From Bacteroidota bacterium (lineage in GTDB: Bacteria; Bacteroidota; Bacteroidia; Bacteroidales; ML635J-15), in assembly GCA_029558535.1 (NCBI GenBank), contig JAKQEK010000040.1, forward strand, positions 1 through 42,935: a stretch of DNA of 42,935 nt, given 5' to 3'. Below are positions 22,554 through 34,976 of the stretch, in pieces. Both the position numbers and the translations under genes were made by a program. The stretch's first letter is position 1, and each line of letters begins with the position of its first letter. A model generated the notes under the pieces. It did not search any database. It worked only from the letters and a program-made list of their open reading frames with translations, and was not told the DNA's origin.

Positions 22554-23741
22554 ATGGCTAAAGAAAAATATGACAGGTCGAAACCGCACGTAAATATTGG
22601 TACCATTGGACACGTTGACCATGGGAAGACCACTTTAACGTCTGCTATTACTATGGTATTAGCAAAAAAAGGTTTATCAGCTATCATGAGTTTTGACGCA
22701 ATTGACAATGCTCCTGAAGAAAAAGAAAGAGGTATAACTATTAACACTGCTCACGTTGAGTATCAGACAGCTTCACGTCACTATGCTCACGTTGACTGTC
22801 CGGGTCACGCTGACTATGTTAAAAACATGGTAACAGGTGCTGCTCAGATGGATGGTGCAATTATCGTAGTTGCAGCAACAGACGGTCCTATGCCACAGAC
22901 ACGCGAACATATCTTGTTGGCTCGTCAGGTAAACGTTCCGAGAATTGTTGTTTTCCTTAATAAAGTTGACTTGGTTGACGATGAGGAATTACTAGAGTTA
23001 GTTGAAATGGAAGTACGCGAATTGTTAACTTTCTATAAATTTGACGGTGAAAATTGTCCGGTTATCAGAGGTTCTGCATTGGGTGCACTTAATGGTGAAC
23101 CACAGTGGGAAGCTAAAGTTGAAGAGCTTATGGAAGCTGTTGATACTTGGATTCCAATTCCTCCTCGTGACAACGAAAAACCATTCTTAATGCCTGTTGA
23201 GGACGTATTCTCAATTACAGGACGTGGGACTGTTGCAACTGGTCGTATCGAAACAGGCGTAGTTTTGACAGGAAACGAAGTTCACATTATAGGTCTTGGT
23301 GTAGAGGCTCGTAAAACTGTTGTTACAGGTGTTGAAATGTTCCGTAAAATTCTTGATAGAGGTGAAGCTGGTGATAACGTTGGGTTATTACTTCGTGGTG
23401 TTGATAAAGAGGAAGTTAGAAGAGGTCAGGTTATTGCTGCTCCGGGTACAATTAAACCACATACTAAATTCAAAGCTGAAATTTACGTTTTGAAAAAAGA
23501 AGAAGGTGGTCGTCATACTCCATTCCACAACAACTATCGTCCTCAGTTCTTCCTCAGAACACTTGATATTACAGGTGAAATACATTTACCGGAAGGTGTT
23601 CAGATGGTTATGCCGGGTGATAACGTTACAATTACTGTTGACTTGATTTATCCGGTTGCTATAAATGTAGGTCTCCGTTTTGCTATCCGCGAAGGTGGAA
23701 GAACAGTCGGAGCTGGTCAGATAATAGAAGTTGTTGAATAA
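22554..23741 (+). CDS. tuf: Translation elongation factor Tu
   Basis: The 395 residues are of full length. The GTPase motifs are GHVDHGKT (19-26), the switch region [25 protein letters not shown] and NKVD. Domains 2 and 3 end [22 protein letters not shown]-Tu delivers aminoacyl-tRNA to the ribosome as a GTP complex. It lies right after four tRNA genes and is followed by a terminator-like hairpin and tRNA-Trp, the usual Bacteroidota order. The start follows TTTTTTAAGCC, without an SD sequence. Confidence 0.99.
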   Translation: MAKEKYDRSKPHVNIGTIGHVDHGKTTLTSAITMVLAKKGLSAIMSFDAIDNAPEEKERGITINTAHVEYQTASRHYAHVDCPGHADYVKNMVTGAAQMDGAIIVVAATDGPMPQTREHILLARQVNVPRIVVFLNKVDLVDDEELLELVEMEVRELLTFYKFDGENCPVIRGSALGALNGEPQWEAKVEELMEAVDTWIPIPPRDNEKPFLMPVEDVFSITGRGTVATGRIETGVVLTGNEVHIIGLGVEARKTVVTGVEMFRKILDRGEAGDNVGLLLRGVDKEEVRRGQVIAAPGTIKPHTKFKAEIYVLKKEEGGRHTPFHNNYRPQFFLRTLDITGEIHLPEGVQMVMPGDNVTITVDLIYPVAINVGLRFAIREGGRTVGAGQIIEVVE

Positions 23742-23755
23742 TAATATGTAAAATT

Positions 23756-23790
23756 AGTAAGTGGGATGCTTGCATCTTACTTACTTTTTT
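23756..23790 (+). terminator. Hairpin with T-run after tuf
   Basis: AGTAAGTGGGATGC (23756-23769) pairs with GCATCTTACTTACT (23772-23785) as a 14-bp stem with two G-U pairs and a 2-base loop. A run of six T follows (23785-23790). The fold is typical of an intrinsic terminator, but the tRNA-Trp gene begins at the next base, so it may act as a partial terminator or as a processing site. Confidence 0.75.
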
Positions 23791-23863
23791 ACGGGTGTAG
23801 CTCAGTTGGTAGAGCACTGGTCTCCAAAACCAGGTGTCGGGCGTTCGAGTCGCTCCTCCCGTG
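23791..23863 (+). tRNA. tRNA-Trp (anticodon CCA)
   Basis: The anticodon loop CTCCAAA gives CCA, and the D- and T-arms are standard (GTTCGAGTC). The acceptor arms ACGGGTG / CTCCCGT pair except for a T-T opposition at the sixth pair. Its place between tuf and secE is conserved in the phylum. Confidence 0.94.
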
Positions 23864-23878
23864 CAAAGACTTATAAAG

Positions 23879-24073
23879 ATGAGCAAAATTAAAGCATATT
23901 TCACAGATACTTATAGTGAACTTGTTCACAAAGTAACTTGGCCAAAATGGTCAGAATTGCAAAGTAGTGCTGTTGTAGTAATGGTTGCTTCCTTAATATT
24001 CGCCGTAGTCGTTTTTTTGATGGATTTTACATTTAAAGAACTCCTCGAATTCGTTTACGGAATTTTTTATTAA
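23879..24073 (+). CDS. secE: Preprotein translocase subunit SecE
   Basis: I start at the ATG at 23879, giving 64 residues; the longer frame upstream runs through tRNA-Trp. The sequence has the SecE core KVTWPKWSELQSSAVVVMVAS followed by one transmembrane helix (LIFAVVVFLMDF). SecE clamps SecY in the inner-membrane translocon. It is followed after 18 bp by nusG, as in most bacteria. Confidence 0.95.
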   Translation: MSKIKAYFTDTYSELVHKVTWPKWSELQSSAVVVMVASLIFAVVVFLMDFTFKELLEFVYGIFY

Positions 24074-24091
24074 ACCAAAAATTAGTTGGTT

Positions 24092-24637
24092 ATGTCGGAG
24101 ATTGTAAAAAAATGGTATGTTGTAAGAGCTCTTAGTGGCAAAGAAAAAAAGGTGAAAGAATATCTTGACGCCGAAATTGCCAAATTGGGTTTAACGAATC
24201 AGATATCTCAGGTATTAATACCAACTGAAAAAGTTTATCAGGTAAGAAAAGGGAAGCCGGTTCATAAAGAAAGAAATTTCTTTCCGGGTTACATTTTAAT
24301 TTATGCTGCTCTAGACGGTGAAATAGAGCATATAATAAGAGGTATTCCTGGTATTATCGGATTTCTCGGAACCAAGGACGGACAAGCAGTCCCATTGAGA
24401 AACGACGAAGTAGCAAGAATTTTGGGTAAAGTTGATGAACTTGCCGAAAGTGACGAAGAGATTAATGTGCCGTTTTTCCCTGGTGAGGCTGTTAAAGTAA
24501 TTGATGGTCCGTTTAATGGTTTTAGTGGTGTTGTTGAAGAAGTGTATGATGAAAAGAAAAAGCTAAAAGTTATGGTCAAAATATTTGGTCGTAAATCTCC
24601 GCTTGAACTTAGATTTATACAAGTAGAAAAAGAGTAA
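24092..24637 (+). CDS. nusG: Transcription termination/antitermination factor NusG
   Basis: I use the ATG at 24092 (181 residues) and not the in-frame TTG six bases earlier. The NGN domain opens KKWYVVRALSGKEKKVKEYL and includes ERNFFPGYILI. The C-terminal KOW domain includes FFPGEAVKVIDGPFNGFSG. NusG binds RNA polymerase and links it to Rho and the ribosome. It sits between secE and rplK, the universal arrangement. Confidence 0.97.
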   Translation: MSEIVKKWYVVRALSGKEKKVKEYLDAEIAKLGLTNQISQVLIPTEKVYQVRKGKPVHKERNFFPGYILIYAALDGEIEHIIRGIPGIIGFLGTKDGQAVPLRNDEVARILGKVDELAESDEEINVPFFPGEAVKVIDGPFNGFSGVVEEVYDEKKKLKVMVKIFGRKSPLELRFIQVEKE

Positions 24638-24658
24638 TCTTTATTTAGAAGAAAGTTT

Positions 24659-25102
24659 ATGGCAAAGCAAATTAGTGGTTTTATAAAACTACAAGTAAAG
24701 GGAGGTGCCGCAAATCCTTCTCCGCCGTTAGGACCGGCGTTAGGATCTAAAGGACTAAATATTATGGAGTTCTGCAAGCAGTTTAATGGCAGAACTCAAG
24801 ATCAACCTGGTAAAGTATTACCGGTTATAATCACTTATTATAGTGATAAATCCTTTGATTTTATCGTTAAAACTCCTCCGGTTGCTGTTCAACTTATGGA
24901 AATTGCAAAATTGAAAAAAGGTTCTGCAGAACCTAACCGCGTTAAAATAGGGTCAATAACTTGGGATCAGGTAAAATCTATAGCCGAAGCCAAGATGACA
25001 GATTTAAATGCGTTTACAATTGAATCAGCAATGAGTATGGTTGCAGGCACAGCTAGAAGTATGGGGATTACAATAAGTGGTGTTTCTCCTATTAAAAAAT
25101 AA
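24659..25102 (+). CDS. rplK: 50S ribosomal protein L11
   Basis: The 147 residues contain the L11 signatures [20 protein letters not shown] and, at the end, [16 protein letters not shown] followed by [11 protein letters not shown]11 binds the GTPase-associated region of 23S rRNA. It begins 21 bp after nusG and runs into rplA after 17 bp. Confidence 0.98.
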   Translation: MAKQISGFIKLQVKGGAANPSPPLGPALGSKGLNIMEFCKQFNGRTQDQPGKVLPVIITYYSDKSFDFIVKTPPVAVQLMEIAKLKKGSAEPNRVKIGSITWDQVKSIAEAKMTDLNAFTIESAMSMVAGTARSMGITISGVSPIKK

Positions 25103-25119
25103 TTAAAGTACTTTTTGAA

Positions 25120-25812
25120 ATGACAAAAATTAGCAAAAAAAGAAAAGACGCTTTAGCTAAAGTTGAAAAGGGCAAGAAGTACGATTTTCAGGAAGCTGCA
25201 AAATTGGTGAAAGACATTTCTTACACTAAATTTGATGCATCAATTGATCTTGATGTTCGTTTGGGGGTTGATCCTCGTAAAGCCAATCAAATGGTTAGAG
25301 GTATAACAACATTACCTCATGGAACCGGAAAAACGATACGTGTTTTAGTATTGTGTACACCGGATAAAGAACAGGAAGCAAAAGATGCAGGTGCGGATTT
25401 CGTAGGACTTGATGATTATATTGATAAAATTCAGTCAGGCTGGACAGATATTGATATTATTATTACAATGCCTATGGTTATGGCAAAAATTGGAAAATTG
25501 GGTCGTGTTTTAGGTCCAAGAGGATTAATGCCAAATCCGAAAACCGGAACAGTTACAATGGAAATCGGAAAAGCTGTTGAGGATGTAAAAAAGGGTAAGA
25601 TCGACTTTAAAGTGGACAAATATGGTATTATACATGCCGGTATCGGTAGAGTTTCTTTTAGTCCTGAAAAGATTGTAGATAATGCAAACGAATTAGTTCA
25701 GACTATTGTTAAACTTAAACCGACTGCAGCAAAGGGTACATATATAAAAAGTATATACCTTTCGAGTACTATGAGTCCCGGTATAGAGATCGATCCAAAA
25801 TCAATTAATTAG
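25120..25812 (+). CDS. rplA: 50S ribosomal protein L1
   Basis: At 230 residues it has the normal length. Motifs include [36 protein letters not shown] and [14 protein letters not shown]1 forms the mobile L1 stalk and in many bacteria represses its own operon by binding mRNA near rplK. I could not locate such a site by eye. Confidence 0.98.
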   Translation: MTKISKKRKDALAKVEKGKKYDFQEAAKLVKDISYTKFDASIDLDVRLGVDPRKANQMVRGITTLPHGTGKTIRVLVLCTPDKEQEAKDAGADFVGLDDYIDKIQSGWTDIDIIITMPMVMAKIGKLGRVLGPRGLMPNPKTGTVTMEIGKAVEDVKKGKIDFKVDKYGIIHAGIGRVSFSPEKIVDNANELVQTIVKLKPTAAKGTYIKSIYLSSTMSPGIEIDPKSIN

Positions 25813-25831
25813 TAATTAGAAATTGCCGGTT

Positions 25832-26350
25832 ATGAAACGAGAAGATAAAAATGCCCTTATCGAAAGCTTACAGTCTGTTATTGAGGAATACAGTCATTTT
25901 TACCTGACTGATATCTCAGGACTTAATGCTCAGCAAACTTATGAGCTTAGAAAAAAGTGTTTCGAGAAAGACATTGAACTGATTGTTGTTAAGAACACAT
26001 TCTTTAAAAAAGCTTTAGAAAGAACAGGTCGCAATTATGAAGAACTTTTTGACGTGTTAAATCAAAACACCTCTATAATGTTCTGTAATATTGCAAATGT
26101 TCCGGGCAAACTTATTAAAGAACTTAATAAGAAGAGCGATAAACCTCTTTTCAAAGCAGCATTTGCAGAAGAATCATTTTATGTTGGCTCAAGCCAACTT
26201 GATTTATTGGCAGCGCTGAAATCGAAAGAGGAGCTTATTGGAGATGTAATTATGTTATTACAATCACCGATGAAGACTGTTCTAGGACAACTAGAATCAA
26301 GTAAAAATTTGCTGGGAGGTTTGGTAAAAACCTTATCAGAAAGAGATTAG
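25832..26350 (+). CDS. rplJ: 50S ribosomal protein L10
   Basis: I start at the ATG at 25832 (172 residues; [20 protein letters not shown]). The in-frame TTG nine bases upstream is less likely. The L10 pattern [20 protein letters not shown] and the C-terminal L7/L12-binding helix ([20 protein letters not shown]) are visible. L10 anchors L7/L12 dimers at the ribosomal stalk. Confidence 0.97.
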   Translation: MKREDKNALIESLQSVIEEYSHFYLTDISGLNAQQTYELRKKCFEKDIELIVVKNTFFKKALERTGRNYEELFDVLNQNTSIMFCNIANVPGKLIKELNKKSDKPLFKAAFAEESFYVGSSQLDLLAALKSKEELIGDVIMLLQSPMKTVLGQLESSKNLLGGLVKTLSERD

Positions 26351-26385
26351 AAAATAAAGTATATAACAAGTTAAAATCAATTAAA

Positions 26386-26766
26386 ATGGCAGATCTTAAG
26401 AAGTTAGCAGAAGAATTAGTTAACCTTACTGTTAAGGAAGTAAATGAATTGGCAGGTATCCTGAAAGATGAATACGGTATTGAACCTGCAGCTGCTGCTG
26501 TAGCAGTTGCTGGACCTATTGCAGGTGGCGCTGAAGTTGTTGCTGAAGCTGAAAAAACAGAATTTGATGTAATTTTGAAAGCAGCTGGACCACAGAAACT
26601 TCAAATAGTTAAATTAGTAAAAGAATTAACAGGATTAGGCCTGAAAGAAGCAAAGGCTCTGGTTGACGAAGCTCCAAAACCTATAAAAGAAGGAGTTACC
26701 AAAGATGAAGCAAACGCACTTAAAACTCAGTTAGAAGAAGCAGGTGCGGAAGTTGAACTTAAATAA
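26386..26766 (+). CDS. rplL: 50S ribosomal protein L7/L12
   Basis: The 126 residues show the N-terminal dimerisation helices ([20 protein letters not shown]), the alanine-rich hinge ([16 protein letters not shown]) and the C-terminal factor-binding domain [20 protein letters not shown] to [15 protein letters not shown]. It recruits translation factors. A strong hairpin follows it, before rpoB. Confidence 0.98.
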   Translation: MADLKKLAEELVNLTVKEVNELAGILKDEYGIEPAAAAVAVAGPIAGGAEVVAEAEKTEFDVILKAAGPQKLQIVKLVKELTGLGLKEAKALVDEAPKPIKEGVTKDEANALKTQLEEAGAEVELK

Positions 26767-26789
26767 GCAAAATATATTGCATAATTTTT

Positions 26790-26820
26790 AGGTTTAAAAC
26801 CCTTAATGGGTTTTAAACCT
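26790..26820 (+). terminator. Hairpin between rplL and rpoB, likely attenuator
   Basis: AGGTTTAAAACCC and GGGTTTTAAACCT form a perfect 13-bp stem around the loop TTAAT. Only a short TTCGTTGTT follows, so termination should be partial. In E. coli an attenuator at the same place lowers polymerase-gene expression relative to the ribosomal proteins. Confidence 0.75.
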
Positions 26821-26861
26821 TTCGTTGTTAATGTTTAGGTTCTTATTTAATAATTGCACAA

Positions 26862-29800
26862 ATGACTGTTAATACAAAGCAAAGAGTAAATTTTTCAATA
26901 ATTAAAAATCAATTGGAATATCCTGATTTTTTAGATGTTCAGATTAAATCATATGAAGAATTTTGTCAGTTAGACTCTACTGCAGAACAAAGAAAATCAG
27001 AAGGTTTATTTCAGGTTTTTCAGGAAAATTTTCCGATTACCGATACAAGAAACAATTTTGTGTTGGAATTTTTAGATTATTCGCTCGATCCTCCACGTTA
27101 TAGTATTGAGCAATGTATCGAAAGAGGTTTAACTTATAGTGTTCCCCTTAAGGCAAAACTTAAGTTGTATTGTACAGATACAGATCATGAAGATTTTGAA
27201 ACTTCGGTTCAGGATGTATGGCTAGGCACAATACCTTATATGACACCCTATGGAACATTTGTAATAAATGGCGCTGAAAGAGTAGTAGTTTCGCAGTTGC
27301 ATAGATCACCGGGGGTTTTCTTCAGTCAATCTATTCATGCAAACGGAACAAAGCTTTATTCTGCTAGAATTATCCCTTTCAAAGGATCATGGATTGAATT
27401 TGCTACTGATATAAATTCTGTAATGTATGCTTACATTGACAGAAAGAAGAAATTACCTGTAACAACTCTTTTAAGAGCAATTGGATTCGAAAGCGATAAG
27501 GATATTTTAGAAATATTTGGTTTAGCTGACGAATTAAAAGTTTCTAAAACAGCTTTAAAAAAGGTTGTGGGAAGACGACTAGCAGCCAGAGTGTTGAAAA
27601 CATGGATTGAAGACTTTGTTGATGAAGATACTGCAGAGGTAGTTTCGATTGAACGTAACGAAGTAATTATTGACCGTGAAACAATAATCGAAAATCATCA
27701 TATTGATCAGATTGTTGACTCTGGAACAAAAACAATTTTGTTGCATAAAGAAAATCAAAACATTTCGGATTTTGCAATTATTTATAATACACTTCAAAAA
27801 GATCCTTGTAATTCAGAAAAAGAAGCAGTTGTACACATTTATAGGCAATTGAGAAACAGCGAACCACCGGATGAAGCTACTGCGCGTGATGTTATAGATA
27901 AATTATTTTTCTCCGATAAGAGATATGACTTAGGTGATGTAGGTCGTTATAGGATTAATCATAAACTAAATCTAAATATTTCGGAAGAAACTAAAGTATT
28001 GACTAAAGAAGATATCATTGCGATAATAAAATATCTTATCGAATTGATAAATTCAAAAGCAGATATTGACGACATTGACCATTTGAGTAATCGTAGAGTA
28101 CGCACCGTTGGCGAACAACTTGCAAATCAATTTAGTGTTGGATTAGCTCGTATGGCTCGTACAATTCGTGAAAGAATGAATGTGCGTGACAACGAAGTTT
28201 TTCATCCTATTGATTTGATCAATTCAAAAACTTTGTCTTCAGTTATAAATTCATTTTTTGGAACAAATCAGCTGTCACAGTTTATGGATCAGATAAATCC
28301 ATTGGCTGAGATTACACATAAGAGAAGACTTTCTGCTTTAGGTCCTGGCGGTTTGTCAAGAGAAAGAGCAGGTTTTGAAGTTCGAGATGTACATTATACT
28401 CACTATGGTAGATTATGCCCTATTGAAACACCCGAAGGTCCAAATATTGGTTTGATTTCTTCTTTGTGTGTTTATGCCAAAATAAGCAAATTGGGATTTA
28501 TCGAAACACCATATAGAACTGTTGCAGAAGGACAGGTTAAGTTTAATGATGTAATTTATCTTAGTGCTGAAAACGAAGAATCAAAAGTAATTGCACAAGC
28601 AAATGCTAAATTAGATGACAAAGGAATTTTCACTTCACCAAAAGTGAGATCAAGAAATGAAGGTAATTACTTAATGATTGAGCCTGAGCAGATTGATTTG
28701 ATGGATGTGGCTCCTAATCAAATTGCTTCTATTGCTGCTTCATTGATTCCTTTTCTTGAACATGATGATGCAAACCGTGCTTTGATGGGATCAAATATGA
28801 TGCGTCAAGCAGTTCCATTATTAAAACCCGAAGCACCAATTATTGGTACAGGAATTGAACACATGGTCGCTCAGGATTCAAGAATACTGTTGGTGTCCGA
28901 AGGTAAAGGACTTGTTGAATATGTTGATGCAAATAAAATTGTCATCAGATATGATAGAAGTGAAGAAGAGAAATTTGTAAGTTTTAATGATGAAATTAAA
29001 ACATACATAATACCGAAATTTGCTAAAACAAACCAAAATACATGTATAAATCTTAAACCTATTGTTAAAAAAGGTGATTTTGTTGAGAAAGGTACAATTC
29101 TAACTGAAGGTTATGGAACTGAAGATGGTGAATTAGCATTGGGTAGAAATCTTAAGGTTGCATTTATGCCTTGGAAGGGTTATAATTTTGAGGATGCAAT
29201 TGTAATCAATGAAAGATTAGTTAGGGAAGACGTTTTTACGTCTATACATATTACTGATTATCAACTCGAAGTTCGTGAAACAAAGCGTGGTATGGAAGAG
29301 CTTACATCAGATATTCCGAATGTAAGTGAAATGGCAACAAAAGATCTTGACGAGAATGGTATTATCAGAATAGGTGCTTATGTAAAACCCGGTGATATAC
29401 TAATTGGAAAAATTACTCCTAAAGGAGAAAGTGATCCATCACCGGAAGAAAAGCTTCTGAGAGCAATCTTCGGCGAAAAAGCCGGTGATGTTAAAGATGC
29501 ATCTTTAAAAGCGTCTCCGTCAACAAATGGGGTAGTGATAGACAGAAAATTATTTTCGAGAACAATTAAAGATAAAAAGTGTAAAGCTCAAGATAAGATT
29601 TTACTTGAAAATATAGATTCAAAACAGAATGAAGAATCAGCAAAGCTTAAATCCATTCTTATTGAAAAATTGTTCGTTTTAGTTAATGGCAAAACTTCTC
29701 AAGGTGTTAAAGATAATTTCAATAATGAGATTATAACCAAGGGAACAAAGTTTACTCAGAAGTTATTGGTAGATTTGGATTATATAAATATTTGCCCAAA

Positions 29801-30665
29801 TAGATGGACAACTGATAAGTCAAGAAATGATACTATTTCAAAGCTTTTATTTAATTACATGATTGAACAAAAGCAACTTGAAGGTAGATATCGTCGTAAA
29901 AAACTAGATATTACTATTGGAGATGAGTTGCCGGCAGGTATTATGCAGTTAGCTAAAGTTTACGTTGCTAGCAAACGTACTGTAAAAGTAGGTGATAAAC
30001 TTGCAGGACGCCATGGTAACAAAGGTATTCTTGCCAAGATAGTTAGACAGGAAGATATGCCTTTCTTAGAAGACGGAACACCTGTAGATATAGTATTAAA
30101 TCCTTTGGGCGTACCATCTCGTATGAATTTAGGACAAATTTATGAAACTGTTTTAGGTTGGGCAGGTAAAGTATTAGGGTGTAAATTTGCAACTCCTATT
30201 TTCGACGGTGCAAGTATAGAACAAATTAATGATTATACCGATAAAGCCGGAGTTCCACGTTATGGTAAAACTTATCTTTATGACGGTGGAACAGGCAGAC
30301 CTTTTGATCAACCTGCAACGGTGGGTGTAATATATATGCTTAAACTGGGACATATGGTTGAGGATAAAATGCATGCTCGTTCTATTGGTCCTTATTCATT
30401 AATTACACAGCAACCTTTAGGCGGTAAAGCTCAGTTTGGTGGACAGCGTTTCGGTGAAATGGAAGTTTGGGCTTTGGAAGCTTTTGGTGCTGCTAATATA
30501 CTTCAGGAAATTTTAACTGTAAAATCAGATGATGTAATGGGGCGTGCTAAGACATACGAAAGTATTGTTAAGGGTGAACAAATGCCTGAACCAGGAATCC
30601 CTGAATCTCTTAATGTCTTGTTACATGAATTAAGAGGATTGTGTCTGAGAGTGGATCTTGATTAA
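26862..30665 (+). CDS. rpoB: DNA-directed RNA polymerase subunit beta
   Basis: The 1267 residues are the usual size for the phylum. Visible blocks include [21 protein letters not shown], the rifampicin region [18 protein letters not shown] (from about 466) with [19 protein letters not shown], the catalytic-site block [34 protein letters not shown] and the C-terminal [19 protein letters not shown]. The Gln, Asp and His residues commonly altered in rifampicin resistance look wild type. It starts 96 bp after rplL and is followed by rpoC after 26 bp. Confidence 0.99.
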   Translation: MTVNTKQRVNFSIIKNQLEYPDFLDVQIKSYEEFCQLDSTAEQRKSEGLFQVFQENFPITDTRNNFVLEFLDYSLDPPRYSIEQCIERGLTYSVPLKAKLKLYCTDTDHEDFETSVQDVWLGTIPYMTPYGTFVINGAERVVVSQLHRSPGVFFSQSIHANGTKLYSARIIPFKGSWIEFATDINSVMYAYIDRKKKLPVTTLLRAIGFESDKDILEIFGLADELKVSKTALKKVVGRRLAARVLKTWIEDFVDEDTAEVVSIERNEVIIDRETIIENHHIDQIVDSGTKTILLHKENQNISDFAIIYNTLQKDPCNSEKEAVVHIYRQLRNSEPPDEATARDVIDKLFFSDKRYDLGDVGRYRINHKLNLNISEETKVLTKEDIIAIIKYLIELINSKADIDDIDHLSNRRVRTVGEQLANQFSVGLARMARTIRERMNVRDNEVFHPIDLINSKTLSSVINSFFGTNQLSQFMDQINPLAEITHKRRLSALGPGGLSRERAGFEVRDVHYTHYGRLCPIETPEGPNIGLISSLCVYAKISKLGFIETPYRTVAEGQVKFNDVIYLSAENEESKVIAQANAKLDDKGIFTSPKVRSRNEGNYLMIEPEQIDLMDVAPNQIASIAASLIPFLEHDDANRALMGSNMMRQAVPLLKPEAPIIGTGIEHMVAQDSRILLVSEGKGLVEYVDANKIVIRYDRSEEEKFVSFNDEIKTYIIPKFAKTNQNTCINLKPIVKKGDFVEKGTILTEGYGTEDGELALGRNLKVAFMPWKGYNFEDAIVINERLVREDVFTSIHITDYQLEVRETKRGMEELTSDIPNVSEMATKDLDENGIIRIGAYVKPGDILIGKITPKGESDPSPEEKLLRAIFGEKAGDVKDASLKASPSTNGVVIDRKLFSRTIKDKKCKAQDKILLENIDSKQNEESAKLKSILIEKLFVLVNGKTSQGVKDNFNNEIITKGTKFTQKLLVDLDYINICPNRWTTDKSRNDTISKLLFNYMIEQKQLEGRYRRKKLDITIGDELPAGIMQLAKVYVASKRTVKVGDKLAGRHGNKGILAKIVRQEDMPFLEDGTPVDIVLNPLGVPSRMNLGQIYETVLGWAGKVLGCKFATPIFDGASIEQINDYTDKAGVPRYGKTYLYDGGTGRPFDQPATVGVIYMLKLGHMVEDKMHARSIGPYSLITQQPLGGKAQFGGQRFGEMEVWALEAFGAANILQEILTVKSDDVMGRAKTYESIVKGEQMPEPGIPESLNVLLHELRGLCLRVDLD

Positions 30666-30691
30666 AATAATAAAATTAAATAGCTCATAAT

Positions 30692-33600
30692 ATGGCTTTT
30701 AGAAAAGATAATAAGGTAAAGAACAATTTTTCACAGATTACGATAAGTTTGGCTTCTCCTGAAGAAATTCAAGAGATGTCGAGCGGAGAAGTAACTAAAC
30801 CGGAAACAATTAATTACCGCACATATAAACCTGAAAGAGATGGTTTGTTTTGTGAAAGAATCTTTGGTCCGGTTAAAGATTATGAATGTCATTGCGGTAA
30901 ATACAAGAGAATTAGATATAAGGGAATTGTATGTGACAGATGCGGGGTGGAAGTTACTGAGAAAAAAGTAAGACGTGAAAGAACGGGACACATTAAATTG
31001 GAAGTTCCGGTTGCTCATATCTGGTATTTTAAAACACTACCCAATAAAATTGGTTATTTATTAGGATTACCGGGAAAGAAACTTGATTCAATAATTTATT
31101 ATGAAAGATATATTGTTATACAGCCCGGTGTAAAAGCGATTGATGGTATTCAGGAACAGGACTTTTTAACTGAAGACGAATATCTCGAAATAATGGATAC
31201 GCTTCCACGCGAAAATCAAATGCTTGAAGATAGTGATCCTAATAAATTTATCGCAAAAATGGGAGCTGAAGCAATATACGACATGCTTCAGAGAATAGAT
31301 TTGGATACTTTGTCATATGATTTGCGTGACAAAGCAGGAAAAGAAACTTCACAACAGCGTAAAAGCGAAGCTTTAAAAAGATTAAGTGTTGTTGAGTCGT
31401 TCAGATTGTCTCAGGATAAAAATAAACCTGAATGGATGATTGTGAAAATCGTTCCGGTTATTCCTCCTGAACTGCGCCCGCTTGTTCCTCTGGATGGTGG
31501 ACGTTTTGCTACATCTGACCTTAATGATTTATATCGAAGGGTAATAATAAGAAACAATCGTTTAAAAAGATTGCTTGAAATTAAGGCTCCTGAAGTTATT
31601 CTTAGAAATGAAAAACGTATGCTTCAGGAAGCGGTTGATTCATTATTCGACAATTCAAGGAAATCAAATGCTGTAAAAACTGATGCAAATCGTCCGCTAA
31701 AGTCATTAAGTGATAGTTTAAAAGGTAAACAAGGACGTTTTCGTCAGAATTTGCTTGGTAAACGCGTTGACTTTTCGGCTCGTTCTGTTATTGTTGTTGG
31801 ACCTGAACTTAGAATGCACGAATGTGGTATTCCAAAAGATATGGCAGCCGAACTCTATAAGCCATTTATAATTAGGAAGCTAACCGAAAGGGGTATTGTA
31901 AAGACTGTTAAATCAGCTAAAAAAATTGTTGAAAGAAAAGATCCTGTAATATGGGATATTTTAGAAAATGTAATGAAAGGACATCCTGTATTACTTAACA
32001 GAGCTCCTACATTGCACCGTTTAGGTATTCAGGCATTTCAACCAAAGTTGATAGAGGGAAAGGCTATACAATTACATCCACTTGTATGTACTGCGTTTAA
32101 TGCCGACTTTGACGGAGACCAAATGGCTGTACATCTTCCTTTAGGAAATGCTGCCATACTTGAAGCACAGATATTAATGCTCGCTTCACACAATATATTA
32201 AATCCTGCTAATGGTGCTCCTATCACAGTTCCATCACAAGACATGGTTCTTGGTTTATACTATATGACCAAAGAACGTCGCGGAGTTATGGGTGAAGGAA
32301 AAGTATATTATTCTCCCGAAGAAGTTATTATCGCTCATAATGAAAATAAATTGGATCTTCATGCTATTATTAAAGTAAGAACTGAGGATTTGAATGAAAG
32401 TGGTGAGGTCGTTACAAAAATGATTGAAACCACAGCCGGTAGAGTATTGTTTAATAGAATTGTACCTATTGAATATGGTTATATCAATGAGCTTTTAACC
32501 AAAAAGTCTTTGAGAGATATAATTGGAAATATGGTTAATAAGTGTGGAACTGCTGTAACTGCAAAGTTCTTGGATGATATCAAAGATTTGGGATATTATA
32601 ATGCTTTTATCGGCGGGTTATCATTTAATCTTGATAATGTTATTGTGCCAGAAGAAAAGCAGGAGCTAATTGATGAAGGTTACGAACAAGTTGATGAAAT
32701 CAATTTTAATTATGTAAATGGTTTTATTACTGATAACGAAAGATACAATCAGGTAATTGACGTTTGGACTAATATCAATGCACGTCTGAGTATTGAGGTA
32801 ATGAGAAAGCTTTCTACTGACAATCAGGGATTTAATGCAGTTTATATGATGCTTGATTCCGGAGCTAGAGGGTCTAAGGAACAGATTAGTCAGTTATGTG
32901 GTATGAGGGGTTTGATGGCAAAACCACAAAAGTCAGGTGTTGCTACAAGTGAGATTATTGAAAACCCGATTTTGGCTAACTTTAAAGAAGGTCTGTCGAT
33001 TCTAGAATATTTTATATCAACTCACGGTGCTCGTAAAGGTTTGGCCGATACAGCTCTAAAGACTGCTGATGCCGGATATCTGACCAGACGTTTGGTTGAC
33101 GTTGCTCAGGATGTTGTTATTACAGAAGAAGATTGTGGAACATTAAGGGGATTGATTGCTACAGAGCTTAAGAAGAATGATGAAGAAGTAATAGAATCTC
33201 TGTATGAGCGCATTTTAGGTCGTACAAGTGTTCATGATATTTATCATCCACAGACTGAGGAACTAATTGTTGCCTCCGGAGAGGAAATTACAGAGGAAAT
33301 TGCAAAAGTAATCGAAGATTCTCCAATTGAAAAGGTTGAAATACGTTCGGTATTGACTTGTGAATCAAGAAAAGGTGTTTGTGCTAAATGTTATGGACGT
33401 AATCTTGCAACACGTAAGATGGTGCAAAAAGGAGAAGCCGTTGGCGTTATTGCAGCGCAATCGATTGGAGAGCCGGGGACACAGCTTACTCTTCGTACAT
33501 TCCACATGGGAGGTGTTGCAGGTAATATTGCAGGAGAATCTGCTATTACTGCTAAATATGATGGTATTCTTGAAATAGATGAATTAAGGACTGTTTCTCA

Positions 33601-34975
33601 CGAAGAATCTGATGGGAAATTTGTTGATATTGTTGTAACTCGTATGGCAGAGTTAAAAATATTAGATGCAAAAACCAGAATTCCACTGGTAAATAAATCA
33701 TTACCTTATGGTTCAAAATTATATTTCAAGAATGGAGACACTGTTAAAAAGGGTGATAAAATTTGTGAATGGGATTTATATAATATTGTAATAGTTAGTG
33801 AGTTTTCGGGTAAGCTAATGTTTGAAGATGTAATTGAAGGCATTAACTTTAAAGAAGAATTAGCTGCACAAACAGGCTTTACTGAAAAGATTATTATAGA
33901 AACAAAAGATAAATCAAAAATTCCGGTTGCTAACATTGTTGGAAAAAATAAAGAAATTTTAGCAGTGTACAATTTACCTGTAGGTGCTCGTTTGGTAAAA
34001 AATGAAAAGGATGAGATTAAGGCAGGAGATATCTTGATTAAAATGCCAAGAATTGTTGGTAAGGGTGGTGATATTACCGGTGGATTACCTCGTGTTACCG
34101 AGCTGTTTGAGGCGCGTAATCCTTCAAATCCCGCAGTAGTATCAGAAATTGATGGTGAAGTTTCTTACGGTAAAATTAAAAGAGGTAACCGTGAAATAGA
34201 GATTAAATCTAAAGAAGGCGACACAAAGAAATATCTTGTACCACTTTCTAAACAGATTCTTGTTCAACCTAACGATTATATTAAAGCGGGAACAGCTCTT
34301 ATTGATGGTGCGATAACACCAAGTGACATACTTTCTATCAAAGGCCCTACTGAAGTTCAAGAATATCTTGTTAATGAAATTCAAGATGTATATCGTTTGC
34401 AAGGTGTGAAAATCAATGACAAACACTTTGAGACTATTGTTCGTCAAATGATGAGAAAGGTTGTTGTTGAAGAGCCCGGAGATACTCAATTTCTTGAGAA
34501 ACAAATTGTAGACAAATGGGATTTTAGAGAAGAAAATGATAGGGTTTTTGATAAAAAAGTGGTAGTTGACGCAGGTGATTCAACCAGCTTTATGCCGGGA
34601 CAGATGATTTCATATCGCAGATTGAGAGATGAAAATTCTATGTTGAAAAGAAAAGATATGAAACTAGTGGAAGTTAGAGACGCACTACCTGCTACTTCTA
34701 GTCAGATATTGCAAGGTATAACCAGAGCAGCTCTTCAAACTAATAGTTTTATGTCTGCTGCATCATTCCAGGAAACGACTAAAGTTCTTAACGAAGCTGC
34801 AATCAGAGCAAAAGTAGATGGTTTAGAAGGTTTGAAAGAAAATGTTATAGTTGGACATTTAATTCCCGCAGGTACAGGACAACCTGAGTTTAAAAATATC
34901 AGAGTTGCTCCAAAAGATGTTATGGAAAAATTAAATGTTTCTGAAGAATTAGAAACCGAAATTAAATACGAATAA
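30692..34975 (+). CDS. rpoC: DNA-directed RNA polymerase subunit beta'
   Basis: The 1427 residues include the N-terminal zinc site ([20 protein letters not shown], about 68-87), the catalytic magnesium loop [12 protein letters not shown] (about 470), the bridge helix/trigger-loop region ([36 protein letters not shown]) and the second zinc site [13 protein letters not shown] near 890. The length and C-terminal domain fit the single-subunit RpoC of Bacteroidota. The DUF3467 gene starts one base after the stop codon. Confidence 0.99.
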   Translation: MAFRKDNKVKNNFSQITISLASPEEIQEMSSGEVTKPETINYRTYKPERDGLFCERIFGPVKDYECHCGKYKRIRYKGIVCDRCGVEVTEKKVRRERTGHIKLEVPVAHIWYFKTLPNKIGYLLGLPGKKLDSIIYYERYIVIQPGVKAIDGIQEQDFLTEDEYLEIMDTLPRENQMLEDSDPNKFIAKMGAEAIYDMLQRIDLDTLSYDLRDKAGKETSQQRKSEALKRLSVVESFRLSQDKNKPEWMIVKIVPVIPPELRPLVPLDGGRFATSDLNDLYRRVIIRNNRLKRLLEIKAPEVILRNEKRMLQEAVDSLFDNSRKSNAVKTDANRPLKSLSDSLKGKQGRFRQNLLGKRVDFSARSVIVVGPELRMHECGIPKDMAAELYKPFIIRKLTERGIVKTVKSAKKIVERKDPVIWDILENVMKGHPVLLNRAPTLHRLGIQAFQPKLIEGKAIQLHPLVCTAFNADFDGDQMAVHLPLGNAAILEAQILMLASHNILNPANGAPITVPSQDMVLGLYYMTKERRGVMGEGKVYYSPEEVIIAHNENKLDLHAIIKVRTEDLNESGEVVTKMIETTAGRVLFNRIVPIEYGYINELLTKKSLRDIIGNMVNKCGTAVTAKFLDDIKDLGYYNAFIGGLSFNLDNVIVPEEKQELIDEGYEQVDEINFNYVNGFITDNERYNQVIDVWTNINARLSIEVMRKLSTDNQGFNAVYMMLDSGARGSKEQISQLCGMRGLMAKPQKSGVATSEIIENPILANFKEGLSILEYFISTHGARKGLADTALKTADAGYLTRRLVDVAQDVVITEEDCGTLRGLIATELKKNDEEVIESLYERILGRTSVHDIYHPQTEELIVASGEEITEEIAKVIEDSPIEKVEIRSVLTCESRKGVCAKCYGRNLATRKMVQKGEAVGVIAAQSIGEPGTQLTLRTFHMGGVAGNIAGESAITAKYDGILEIDELRTVSHEESDGKFVDIVVTRMAELKILDAKTRIPLVNKSLPYGSKLYFKNGDTVKKGDKICEWDLYNIVIVSEFSGKLMFEDVIEGINFKEELAAQTGFTEKIIIETKDKSKIPVANIVGKNKEILAVYNLPVGARLVKNEKDEIKAGDILIKMPRIVGKGGDITGGLPRVTELFEARNPSNPAVVSEIDGEVSYGKIKRGNREIEIKSKEGDTKKYLVPLSKQILVQPNDYIKAGTALIDGAITPSDILSIKGPTEVQEYLVNEIQDVYRLQGVKINDKHFETIVRQMMRKVVVEEPGDTQFLEKQIVDKWDFREENDRVFDKKVVVDAGDSTSFMPGQMISYRRLRDENSMLKRKDMKLVEVRDALPATSSQILQGITRAALQTNSFMSAASFQETTKVLNEAAIRAKVDGLEGLKENVIVGHLIPAGTGQPEFKNIRVAPKDVMEKLNVSEELETEIKYE

Positions 34976-34976
34976 T

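Noticed and set aside
23834..23878. Upstream extension of secE
   Set aside because: The added 15 residues are encoded by the 3' half of tRNA-Trp.
24301..24777. Leftward ORF of 158 residues opposite nusG and rplK
   Set aside because: It is fully antisense to two certain genes and low in complexity.
34142..34504. Leftward ORF of 120 residues opposite rpoC
   Set aside because: It is antisense to rpoC with no recognisable motif.
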